A DNA stretch of 12,252 nucleotides from an uncultured Sutterella sp. (GTDB taxonomy: Bacteria > Pseudomonadota > Gammaproteobacteria > Burkholderiales > Burkholderiaceae_F): contig USBS01000053.1 of assembly GCA_900552915.1 (NCBI GenBank), forward strand, positions 1 through 12,252, in the 5' to 3' direction. Position numbers and translations under genes: made by a program. Within the stretch, counting starts at the first letter, position 1, and each line of letters starts with the position of its first letter. Of the stretch, positions 1 to 10,492 are shown piece by piece. The notes beneath the pieces were generated by a model. That model had not been told where the DNA came from. It ran no database searches and worked only from the letters and a program-made list of their open reading frames with translations.

Positions 1-31
1 ATCTATGTTTTCAGAAAAATCAATACCCCCC

Positions 32-75
32 CCCCTGACAAAGTTTTCCCAAGAAAATCAAGGCTTTGCCAGGGG
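32..75. repeat. Inverted repeat, 12-nt arms, nested small hairpin
   Basis: Left arm CCCCTGACAAAG (32-43) pairs with right arm CTTTGCCAGGGG (64-75) at 11 of 12 positions, with one A/C mismatch at 38/69. The 20-nt loop contains a second hairpin, TTTTC (44-48) with GAAAA (53-57) around CCAA. The left arm runs into the C10 tract. It could be a 3' RNA structure for yggX or for a gene left of the window; on neither strand is it followed by a classic U-run. Confidence 0.6.
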
Positions 76-93
76 CTGAAAATTTATTTTCAG
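76..93. repeat. Small AT-rich hairpin beside the larger inverted repeat
   Basis: CTGAAAA (76-82) and TTTTCAG (87-93) form a perfect 7-bp stem with a TTTA loop. It abuts the 32-75 inverted repeat directly, so both strands could form two tandem hairpins. It is too AT-rich to call a terminator on its own. Confidence 0.5.
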
Positions 94-165
94 ATGTTTA
101 TGAAAAATCGCAGGAGTTTAGGATGGATGGCCGGCGGCTTTTTGTGTTTCGAAGTGCTGAGGACG

Positions 166-435
166 TTATTCCACGGGCACGTGGTTGGGTATCGGGTCGA
201 CGCCTTCACCGAACAGATAGCTTTCGCACTGGCTCATCAGGTGCTTTCTGACGTTGGGATCGGCGCAATTGAGACCGTATTCGTTGATCATCATTGTCTG
301 CAGCTTGACCCATTCGTCCCAGGCTTCCTTGCTGATGTTGGCCCAGATGCGCTTGCCGAGCTCGCCCGGCACGGGAGGATAGGCAAGGCCCGGAAGGTCT
401 TTGTTGAGTTTGGCGCAATGCACGGTGCGTGCCAT
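166..435 (-). CDS. yggX: YggX, Fe(2+)-trafficking / oxidative damage protection protein
   Basis: Small cytosolic protein (89 aa) of the YggX family, which is linked to iron trafficking and to protecting labile Fe-S clusters from oxidation. Visible family features are the N-terminal MARTVHC with Cys7 at the position of the conserved cysteine, then PGELGKRIWANISKEAWDEW (about residues 23-42), the QTMMINEYGLN stretch, and FGEG near the C terminus; 89 aa is close to the usual 90 or so. The start is supported by AGGAG (plus 444-448) 8 nt upstream of ATG. The stop of argA is only 19 nt upstream, so the two are very likely co-transcribed as argA-yggX; the Shine-Dalgarno falls in that gap. No terminator with a U-tract is evident downstream. 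Family identity is secure; the molecular role is known only from homologues. Confidence 0.95.
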   Translation of the reverse strand: MARTVHCAKLNKDLPGLAYPPVPGELGKRIWANISKEAWDEWVKLQTMMINEYGLNCADPNVRKHLMSQCESYLFGEGVDPIPNHVPVE

Positions 436-454
436 AGTTTTTGCTCCTCTTTGT

Positions 455-1807
455 CTACAGTGTTTTTATAAAAATCTTCGAACGGCGGTGCCAGTTGTAC
501 ATCCGCTGCTTTTCAACCGGAAGGTTTTCGACACTCGCTTCCTCAAACCCGCGTTTGATGAACCAGTGCGCTGTGCGGGTCGTGAGCACGAAAATGCGCT
601 TTAAACCGATTGCCCGAGCTCTCTGCTCGATGCGGCGCAGCAATCTGTCTCCGTCTCCGGCTCCTTGATAATCCGGATGTACGGCCACGGCGGCCATTTC
701 TCCGACCTCCGCTTCGGGGTAAGGATACAGCGCGGCGGACCCGTATATGAAGCCGTCGTGCTCGAGAACGGTGAAGTGATTGATTTCTCGCTCGATTTTT
801 TCGCGGGGACGCTTCACGAGAATGCCTTCGGCTTCAAAGGGCTCGAGAAGCTTAACGATGGCGCCGACATCGTCGATCGTGGCTTCGCGAATCGATTCCA
901 TGTCTTCGTTGGCGATCATGGTGCCGACGCCGTCGTGGGTGAAGAGTTCGGTCAGCAGTCCGCCGTCCAGGGCGTACGGAATAATGTGTACGCGCTCGAC
1001 GCCTCCTTTGAGCGCTCTCAGGGCAAAGCCGAGGTTGTAGACGTCTTCGTCGTCGACCTTTTTCTGCTGCACGAGTTCGGCCGCCTGCTGAGCGGTCAGA
1101 TCCTGCTGCCGTTCATTGTCGATGCGCACGCCGTCGACGCCGACCGACAAGATCAGCTTATCGGCATGAACGGCGACGGCAATCGCGGTGGCAACGTCTT
1201 CCGTCGTGAGATTAAAGGCTTCGCCCGTGGGAGAAAATCCCGTCGGGCTCACCAACACGATGTTGCCGCGCGAGAGCAAATCCCGAATACTCTCGGAATC
1301 GACCTTGCGTACGACGCCCGTGTGCAGATAGTCCACGCCGTCGATCACGCCCATGGGGCGTGCCGTGACGAAATTGCCCGAGACAACCTTGATGCGCGAA
1401 TTCTGCATCGGTGTATTGGGGAGCCCTTGCGAGAACGCCGCTTCGATGTCAAAGCGCGTTTCACCGCAGGCTTCCTTGACGCATTCGAGCTCCTGTGGGC
1501 CTGTGATGCGCACGCCCTTGTAAAAACGTCCCTCGAGCTGCCGCAGCTGCATGAGTTCTTCGACCTGCGGGCGAGACCCGTGCACAAGCACGATGCGCAC
1601 GCCCATGCTAGCGATGAGGCTCACGTCCATTACGAGGTGGTTCAATAACGTTTTGTCGGCAACCACGTCGCCCGCAAAGCTGATGACGAACGTTCGTCCG
1701 CGGTGCAGATGCACATAGGGTGCGGCGCTTCTGAGCCAGGATACCCACTTCAAGCGTTCGTCCGGGCTCGGTTCGCTTGCAAGGATCGTTTCGTATGTTT
1801 CAGACAT
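455..1807 (-). CDS. argA: N-acetylglutamate synthase (amino-acid N-acetyltransferase)
   Basis: Transfers acetyl from acetyl-CoA to L-glutamate, the first step of the acetylated arginine pathway, in the cytosol. The 450-aa protein has the classical ArgA layout: an amino-acid kinase-like domain (about 35-300) with VLVHGSRPQV (73-82), SPTGFSPTGEAFNL (187-200) and ALDGGLLTELFTHDGVGTMI (279-298), then a GNAT domain (about 305-440) with the acetyl-CoA loop HPDYQGAGDGDRLL (377-390) and FIKRGFEE (416-423). The kinase-like domain normally binds arginine for feedback inhibition; this is family knowledge. I chose ATG at 1807 (MSETYETIL); a TTG 16 codons upstream is open but adds unconserved sequence. 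The Shine-Dalgarno before 1807 is weak (GGAT only). A GC-rich hairpin with a short T-run sits about 22 nt upstream of the start. yggX follows in the same direction, and hrpA diverges. Confidence 0.95.
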   Translation of the reverse strand: MSETYETILASEPSPDERLKWVSWLRSAAPYVHLHRGRTFVISFAGDVVADKTLLNHLVMDVSLIASMGVRIVLVHGSRPQVEELMQLRQLEGRFYKGVRITGPQELECVKEACGETRFDIEAAFSQGLPNTPMQNSRIKVVSGNFVTARPMGVIDGVDYLHTGVVRKVDSESIRDLLSRGNIVLVSPTGFSPTGEAFNLTTEDVATAIAVAVHADKLILSVGVDGVRIDNERQQDLTAQQAAELVQQKKVDDEDVYNLGFALRALKGGVERVHIIPYALDGGLLTELFTHDGVGTMIANEDMESIREATIDDVGAIVKLLEPFEAEGILVKRPREKIEREINHFTVLEHDGFIYGSAALYPYPEAEVGEMAAVAVHPDYQGAGDGDRLLRRIEQRARAIGLKRIFVLTTRTAHWFIKRGFEEASVENLPVEKQRMYNWHRRSKIFIKTL

Positions 1808-2030
1808 GACAGTTATCCGGTTTGCCGGCAAAAGCGAGCGGAAGGCTCGCTGCAAAAGGTGCGCTAATTCTACGGATTTCGCGTGCTTTCGACGGTGTTT
1901 GCTCTGCGGAAAAAAGACGCCTGCGAGCAGACGGCTTTGCCAAAGGAATTTTTGCGATTTCGGTAGACTTCGTAGCCGTCAAGATACAGCAGGGCAGGCT
2001 TTTCAAGCTTGCCGATCCGATTTTTTTTCC
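1808..2030. promoter_or_regulatory. Divergent argA / hrpA intergenic region
   Basis: 223 bp between the argA ATG (minus) and the hrpA ATG (plus), so both promoters should lie here. I cannot name either with confidence. A minus-strand TAGAAT (plus 1867-1872) is a fair -10 for argA but has no good -35 at 16-18 bp. A minus-strand TTGACG (plus 1977-1982) is a good -35 without a matching -10. Other structures are the hairpin at 1833-1851 and the palindrome TGCCGGCA (1823-1830). Plus-strand codons in the hrpA frame stay open through this spacer, but they are Cys/Arg-rich and look non-coding. Confidence 0.5.
1830..1851 (-). promoter_or_regulatory. argA leader hairpin, attenuator-like
   Basis: Read on the minus strand, AGCGAGC and GCTCGCT form a perfect 7-bp, GC-rich stem (plus 1845-1851 and 1833-1839) with a 5-nt loop CTTCC, and the descending arm ends in TTTT (plus 1833-1830). 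It lies in the presumed argA 5' leader, about 22 nt before the ATG. The shape resembles a weak intrinsic terminator, but the U-run is only four long, so an attenuation role is a guess. Confidence 0.35.
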
Positions 2031-6320
<4,290 letters not shown>

Positions 6321-6445
6321 ATTTCCGTTAGCACACGGAGTCCTTCGAGCGCGGTATCCTTTGCTTAAGAGAAGCGGTTATGCGGCATGCAAGCTCTGCT
6401 CTCGTGCCGGCTCGGCTTTGAGAACATGATTAAGGAGAGAAACGA
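6321..6445 (+). other. Spacer between hrpA and the racemase gene
   Basis: 125 bp with no gene. TCCGT (6324-6328) and ACGGA (6335-6339) could form a weak hairpin, but there is no U-tract and I see no convincing hrpA terminator. TATCCT (6355-6360) is a passable -10 without a good -35. The racemase may have its own promoter here or receive readthrough from hrpA. The AAGGAG at 6432-6437 is the clear ribosome binding site of the downstream gene. Confidence 0.5.
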
Positions 6446-7561
6446 ATGAAGACCATCGGTTTGGTTGCCGGTCATCACTGTGCAATGGCGCTTGAAATCA
6501 AGGCGGCGATCCTGGCCGCAGATTCGTCCGTGACGGTGCTTGTCGACGAAGGTGAATTCGCGGAAGCTCCGCAAGGCGCAAGCGAAGCAGCGCAGGAGGC
6601 TGTGCGCAAGATCAACAATTTCGATGCCGTAGCCCGTCTGCAGGCGGCGGGAGCCGATGTGATCGGCTTTGCCTGCGGCTGTCCTCATCGGTTTTTTAAG
6701 GAACTGCAGACCGAATTTACGGTGCGTCTGATCGATCCCTGCGATGACGCGGGGGAACGCCTGACGGCCGAAGCTTATGCCGCACGGATTCTGGCAAGCG
6801 ACACGAAGCGTCAGCCCAAGCCCTTTAAGGTGGGCATGATCGGCGGCTTGGGGCCCGCCGCCACGGTCGACCTTTACGACAAGATCGTCAAGGCAACGCC
6901 CGCGAAAAACGATCAGGAGCACTTCAAGCTCGTGGTTGAACAGAATCCGCAGATTCCGGACCGTACGAAGTGCCTGCTCGAAGGAGGCGACAATCCGACG
7001 CTTGCCATGTACAACTGCGCCAAGCGGCTTGAGGCCGACGGCTGCGACTGTATCATCGTGCCCTGCAATACGGCGCACGCCTTTGTTGCGCTCATCGAGC
7101 CTTGCATCGGCATCCCCTTCATCAACATGCAGCAGGTGACGATGGAGGAGATTAAGGAGAAGTTCGGCGACAAGGCGGTGATCGGTCTGATGGCAACGAC
7201 CGGTACGGTTCGTTCGGGCCTTTACGGCGATAAGGCTCAAGCCATGGGGCTCAAGATGGTAACGCCCGACGACGAGCATCAAAAGCGCGTGATGGCCGCC
7301 ATTTACGGCCCGCAGGGCGCCAAGGCCGGTTTTACGACGGGTGTCTGCCACGACGATCTCTGCAGCGCTGCCGAATATCTCGTAAAGACTTACGACTGCA
7401 ACGTGCTCATCCTGGGCTGCACGGAGCTGCCGCTCATTCTCAATGAAGGCTACGCCACGATTGCCGGCAAGGAAGTCTTCATCATCGACCCGACTTCGGC
7501 TCTGGCCCGTCGCGTCGTGAAGGTGGCGCTAGATGCCGCCAAAGAGCGCGGCGTGCTCTGA
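6446..7561 (+). CDS. Aspartate/glutamate racemase family protein with duplicated N-terminal subdomain
   Basis: Cofactor-independent Asp/Glu racemase family enzyme, predicted to invert an acidic amino acid or related substrate with two cysteines. Residues about 128-371 form a complete racemase: VGMIGGLGPAATVDLYDKIV near the start of that domain, first catalytic Cys207 in PCNTAH (206-211), second catalytic Cys325 in GCTELPL (324-330). Both cysteines are present, so activity is plausible. The family is usually about 230 aa; this one is 371 aa because of an extra 127 N-terminal residues. These resemble the first racemase subdomain: IGLVAGHHCAMALEIK matches the glycine-rich opening, and FACGCPHRFF (75-84) matches the PCNTAHAF region, keeping Cys77 and His81 in register with Cys207 and His211. 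AAGGAG 8 nt before ATG fixes the start. Cytosolic, no signal peptide. The substrate cannot be read from sequence; a peptidoglycan, D-amino-acid or catabolic role are all open. Confidence 0.85.
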   Translation: MKTIGLVAGHHCAMALEIKAAILAADSSVTVLVDEGEFAEAPQGASEAAQEAVRKINNFDAVARLQAAGADVIGFACGCPHRFFKELQTEFTVRLIDPCDDAGERLTAEAYAARILASDTKRQPKPFKVGMIGGLGPAATVDLYDKIVKATPAKNDQEHFKLVVEQNPQIPDRTKCLLEGGDNPTLAMYNCAKRLEADGCDCIIVPCNTAHAFVALIEPCIGIPFINMQQVTMEEIKEKFGDKAVIGLMATTGTVRSGLYGDKAQAMGLKMVTPDDEHQKRVMAAIYGPQGAKAGFTTGVCHDDLCSAAEYLVKTYDCNVLILGCTELPLILNEGYATIAGKEVFIIDPTSALARRVVKVALDAAKERGVL

Positions 7562-7566
7562 GAAGT

Positions 7567-7600
7567 AAAAAAAGAGAGTTTCCGGCTCACGGAAACTCTC
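7567..7600 (-). terminator. Intrinsic terminator of the minus-strand oxidoreductase-iclR operon
   Basis: Perfect 10-bp stem GAGAGTTTCC (7574-7583) with GGAAACTCTC (7591-7600), 7-nt loop. Seven A lie at 7567-7573, which is a U7 tract on the minus strand. On the plus strand the hairpin is followed by GTTCTGG, so it is oriented for the minus strand. It lies 55 nt past the iclR stop and only 5 nt beyond the racemase stop. Confidence 0.85.
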
Positions 7601-7612
7601 GTTCTGGACTGA

Positions 7613-7656
7613 AAACGGACGAAGCGCTTTGCGGCGACTCGTCCGTTTGTCTTTTT
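7613..7656 (+). terminator. Intrinsic terminator of the racemase gene (plus strand)
   Basis: Perfect 10-bp stem AAACGGACGA (7613-7622) with TCGTCCGTTT (7639-7648), 16-nt loop, followed on the plus strand by TGTCTTTTT, a usable U-rich tail. The tail overlaps the iclR stop codon (7655-7657). The larger loop makes it less ideal than the neighbouring minus-strand terminator. Confidence 0.7.
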
Positions 7657-8479
7657 AGCGGCGCCTGTCCGGAGAGAGCCAGCCCAGAGAGGCCGAGACG
7701 GCGTTGACGGCGCTCAGCAGATGGCCGACCCAGTCGGGTTTGTGACGCATTTCGATGCTCGAAGCGATTGTGACGGTGGCGGCTACGCGGCCGGTTTTGT
7801 CGCGGATGGGAGCTCCGATGCAGCGAATGCCCGTTTCGAGCTCTTCCTTGTCGTCGGCCCAGCCGAGCTCCTTGACGCGGTTGATTTCCGTGATGAGCTT
7901 TTCGGGCGTGCTGATCGAGTGCGGCGTGCGCGGAGCCAGGCCCGTGCGGCTGATGTATGCGCTCACTTCTTCCGGCGTCATGTCGCTTAAAAAGAGCTTG
8001 CCGCCGCTTGTGCAGTGCAAAGGCGCCATGGCGCCGATTCGACGGGCAAGACGCACGCCAGTGCCCGGGGCGTACACGTGCTCGATGTACATGATTGAAT
8101 CGTTGCGGCGGATGGCGAGATTGATCGTCTGACCGGTGCGCTCAAAGAGCAGCTGCATGATGCCGATCGCTTTTTCTCGGATATCGAGACGGTCGCGCAC
8201 AAGGCTGCCGTACTCCAGAAATGTCAGCCCCAGACGCCAGCGGCCGTTGCTCATGCGGTCTACAAAACCGTCCAAAGCGAGATTCCACAGCAGACGGTGT
8301 ACGGTCGACATGTGAATTTCGGTGACTTGCGAAATTTCATGCAGGCTCATCGGAGACGCGCTCTCGGCGAGCGTGCGCAGAATATGACGGGTGCGCTCGA
8401 GTACCTGCACCTGCTTGATCTTGTCTTTGTCCTTGCCGGTGATCTGAAGAAATTCGGCGTTTTCCGTTTTGACGGGCAT
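7655..8479 (-). CDS. IclR-family transcriptional regulator
   Basis: 274-aa DNA-binding regulator. The N-terminal winged helix-turn-helix (about 26-85) includes MSLHEISQVTEIHMSTVHRL (44-63), with STVHRLL as the recognition helix, and the wing GRWRLG. The IclR effector-binding domain follows (about 95-268) with LHCTSGGKLFLS (154-165), ELETGIRCIGAPI (214-226) and VTIAS. Length and layout are standard apart from about 20 polar, Lys-rich residues at the N terminus. The start is supported by AGGAG (plus 8489-8493) 9 nt before ATG; this Shine-Dalgarno lies in the last codons of the upstream oxidoreductase gene, whose stop is 6 nt before the ATG, so the two genes share a transcript and are probably translationally coupled. 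The ligand is unknown; IclR proteins commonly sense small organic acids or aromatics of the pathway they control. It may regulate its own operon. Confidence 0.92.
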   Translation of the reverse strand: MPVKTENAEFLQITGKDKDKIKQVQVLERTRHILRTLAESASPMSLHEISQVTEIHMSTVHRLLWNLALDGFVDRMSNGRWRLGLTFLEYGSLVRDRLDIREKAIGIMQLLFERTGQTINLAIRRNDSIMYIEHVYAPGTGVRLARRIGAMAPLHCTSGGKLFLSDMTPEEVSAYISRTGLAPRTPHSISTPEKLITEINRVKELGWADDKEELETGIRCIGAPIRDKTGRVAATVTIASSIEMRHKPDWVGHLLSAVNAVSASLGWLSPDRRR

Positions 8480-8485
8480 GGCGTG

Positions 8486-10492
8486 TTACTCCTGTTTCGA
8501 CTCGGTGCAAGGCGTTGCAATGGCTTGCGCAACAATTTCGGCGATGTCGCGTACGGGCTTGGGTGTTTCGTTGCGTCCGCAGGTCTGCGCCTGAGCGCTC
8601 GTGAGCATCGTGAGGCAGTGCGGGCAGCTGACGGCGATTTCGTCGGTTCCGGTAGCGTTGAGCTGCTCCAAGCGCATGATGTTGATTCGAGAAGGTTTGT
8701 CCATGAAGATCTGCGCGCCGCCCGCACCGCAGCACAAGGCGTTGCAGCCGCGCTTTTCGGGTTCGACGAGCGGCACGCCGATTGCATTGAGAATCGTACG
8801 CGGATCGCGGCCGATGCCGTTGTGACGGGCCAGATAGCAGGCGTCGTGGAAGGTGACGCTGCCTGCTTGAGCCAGTTTGGGCGTAATGCGTTTTTCTTCA
8901 AGAAGCCGTGCGATGAACTGCACGTGGCTGACAACGGTAAAGCGGCCGCCTTCAAACTGTGGATACTCGTTTTTGAGCGTATTGAAGCAGTGCGGACAAG
9001 CGGCGACGATTTCCTTGAAGCTGTATTTCGAGAGCGACTCGATGTTTTCGGCCGCGGCCGTTTGGAAGAGATACTCTTCGCCCGCTCGCCGGCCAAATTC
9101 GCCGTGACAGCGCTCTTCGGCCATAACCGCAAACTTGACGCCTGCGGCACGGAAGATTTCCACCATGGCGCGGGCGATCTTCTGAGCGCGCTTATCGTAG
9201 CTTGCCGAGCAGCCCACCCAGTAGAGCACGTCGTAGTCGACGCCGGGCTTGGCGACTTCAACGTCAAGTCCCTTGGCCCAGTTGAGGCGGCTGCCCGGAT
9301 CCATGCCCCAGGGGTTGCCGACGCCCGAGGTGTTTTCGAGCGCCTGCGCCAGACCGTCGGGAAAGTCACCTTCTTCGAGCGCAAGATGTCGACGCATCTG
9401 CACGATGATATCGGGTGTGGGGATCTGAGCGGGGCAAACTTTGACGCAGGCGCCGCACGTCGTGCAGCTCCAAAGCGCATCTTTGCCGACGATGCCGTCG
9501 ATGAGTGGCTTGTCGGCGTTGTTGCCCGCCATTCGGGCCTTAAGCGAGAGGATGAGTGCCTTGGGGTCGAGCGGAGCGCCCGAAGCGGCGGCTGGGCACA
9601 CCGAGGTACAGCGTCCGCACTCGGTGCAGCCGTCGAAGCGAATGCGGTCGATTCGACCGAATTGCTCGAATTCGGAAACACCGAAACGCTCCTGCTCTTC
9701 GATGTCTTCGATTTTGGCGAGCGCGCCACGGGGTTCGGGTTTGCGGCCGTAGATTGATGTGGGGGTCTTGAAGAGATGTGCGTAATAGGTGAGCGGAACG
9801 GCAGCAACAAAGCCCAGAGCCGCGAGTCCGTGAATGACCCAGGTAAAGGTGTGATAGATCTTGAGCTGAGCCGGATCGATGCCGACAAAAAGCTGCGCAA
9901 TCGTGTTGCCCACGAAGCTAACCGAAGCCCACTGCGGCTGCTGAACCGCCAGGCGCAGCGCTTCGAGAATAAAGCCCGTCAGAATAATGAAGAAGAGGCT
10001 TCCGAGAACCATGGCAAAGCGCCAGTTTGCCTCCACCTTCGGGTCGTGAGCGATAAAGCGCCGCCAGAAGCTGAAGCAAAGCGCGGCCAAGGCGATGAGA
10101 CCGGCCAAATCGAGAACGAATTTGTAGACAAGATAGACGTTGCCCGTCAGGATGCGCTTGCCGAAGACGAGCCAGGCAATGTCCCAATCGATTGTGGCAA
10201 TGGCGGTGCCGAAAAACAGAAAAACAAACCCCCAGAAAAGCAGGAAGTGGTTTTTGCCGCTTGCTGTATCGCGGATGCGCTTTTGCCAGAACACTTCCAG
10301 GAGTGCAGCGGCAAGGCGGCCTTTGGGGTTGTCGAGCGGTTCGGGCTTTGTTTGTCCGCGGCGCAAACGCACGGCGCGCACGATGCCGACGATGCACAGT
10401 GCCACAGCCGCCAGGCCGATGATGTAGATGCCGATTTCCGCCCAGAGCGGAACATTCCAGAAAGCAGGACGTATCGGTGTGAGGTCTTGCAT
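8486..10492 (-). CDS. Membrane iron-sulfur oxidoreductase, ETF:quinone oxidoreductase / FadF-like
   Basis: 668-aa inner-membrane protein of the heterodisulfide-reductase-related family. The N-terminal part (1-240) has about five membrane helices (near 17-39, 83-105, 120-142, 160-180, 215-237) like the cytochrome b subunit of nitrate reductase; His82, His214, His221 and His238 are candidate haem ligands. Then come two [4Fe-4S] sites, Cys289/292/295/299 (CTECGRCTSVCP) and Cys343/346/349/353 (CTTCGACVKVCP), and two cysteine-rich CCG domains: Cys428, Cys462-His463, Cys499/502 and Cys552, Cys587-Cys588, Cys623/626. The layout matches FadF/EMO proteins that pass electrons from electron-transfer flavoprotein to the quinone pool; related proteins serve other dehydrogenases, so the donor is uncertain and no etfAB is in this window. 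The Shine-Dalgarno before the ATG is weak. It is first of an operon with the coupled iclR gene. Confidence 0.82.
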   Translation of the reverse strand: MQDLTPIRPAFWNVPLWAEIGIYIIGLAAVALCIVGIVRAVRLRRGQTKPEPLDNPKGRLAAALLEVFWQKRIRDTASGKNHFLLFWGFVFLFFGTAIATIDWDIAWLVFGKRILTGNVYLVYKFVLDLAGLIALAALCFSFWRRFIAHDPKVEANWRFAMVLGSLFFIILTGFILEALRLAVQQPQWASVSFVGNTIAQLFVGIDPAQLKIYHTFTWVIHGLAALGFVAAVPLTYYAHLFKTPTSIYGRKPEPRGALAKIEDIEEQERFGVSEFEQFGRIDRIRFDGCTECGRCTSVCPAAASGAPLDPKALILSLKARMAGNNADKPLIDGIVGKDALWSCTTCGACVKVCPAQIPTPDIIVQMRRHLALEEGDFPDGLAQALENTSGVGNPWGMDPGSRLNWAKGLDVEVAKPGVDYDVLYWVGCSASYDKRAQKIARAMVEIFRAAGVKFAVMAEERCHGEFGRRAGEEYLFQTAAAENIESLSKYSFKEIVAACPHCFNTLKNEYPQFEGGRFTVVSHVQFIARLLEEKRITPKLAQAGSVTFHDACYLARHNGIGRDPRTILNAIGVPLVEPEKRGCNALCCGAGGAQIFMDKPSRINIMRLEQLNATGTDEIAVSCPHCLTMLTSAQAQTCGRNETPKPVRDIAEIVAQAIATPCTESKQE
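8489..8493 (-). promoter_or_regulatory. iclR ribosome binding site inside the end of the oxidoreductase gene
   Basis: AGGAG on the minus strand, formed by the last Gln-Glu codons (CAG GAG) of the upstream gene directly before its TAA. It sits 9 nt from the iclR ATG, so ribosomes finishing the oxidoreductase reach the iclR start at once. Confidence 0.8.

Larger units (their letters stand above)
1..165. other. Gene-free left edge with C10 tract and inverted repeats
   Basis: I see no supportable gene here; short reading frames entering it from the right are antisense to yggX. It holds a run of ten C (26-35), a 12-nt inverted repeat with one mismatch (32-43 against 64-75), and a second small hairpin (76-82 against 87-93). 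The octamer TTTTCAGA occurs at 8-15 and again at 87-94, flanking the larger hairpin. It lies 3' of yggX, so it may hold the end of the argA-yggX transcript, but neither hairpin has a clean U-tract on the minus strand. Confidence 0.6.

Noticed and set aside
66..471. Two short plus-strand frames over yggX, one preceded by an AGGAG
   Set aside because: They are antisense to the conserved yggX gene, show no protein-like features and overlap each other.
665..1648. 327-codon plus-strand open frame over argA
   Set aside because: Antisense to the ArgA kinase-like and GNAT domains, no family features.
1806..2030. 75-codon upstream extension of hrpA
   Set aside because: It would overlap the argA start, is Cys/Arg-rich and resembles no HrpA N terminus; the spacer is needed for divergent promoters.
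6365..7351. 328-codon minus-strand open frame over the racemase gene
   Set aside because: Antisense to a well-supported gene with catalytic motifs and a good ribosome binding site; no recognisable domain in the antisense product.
8297..9757. 486-codon plus-strand open frame over iclR and the oxidoreductase
   Set aside because: It crosses two real minus-strand genes and encodes no recognisable domain; it is a codon-bias shadow.
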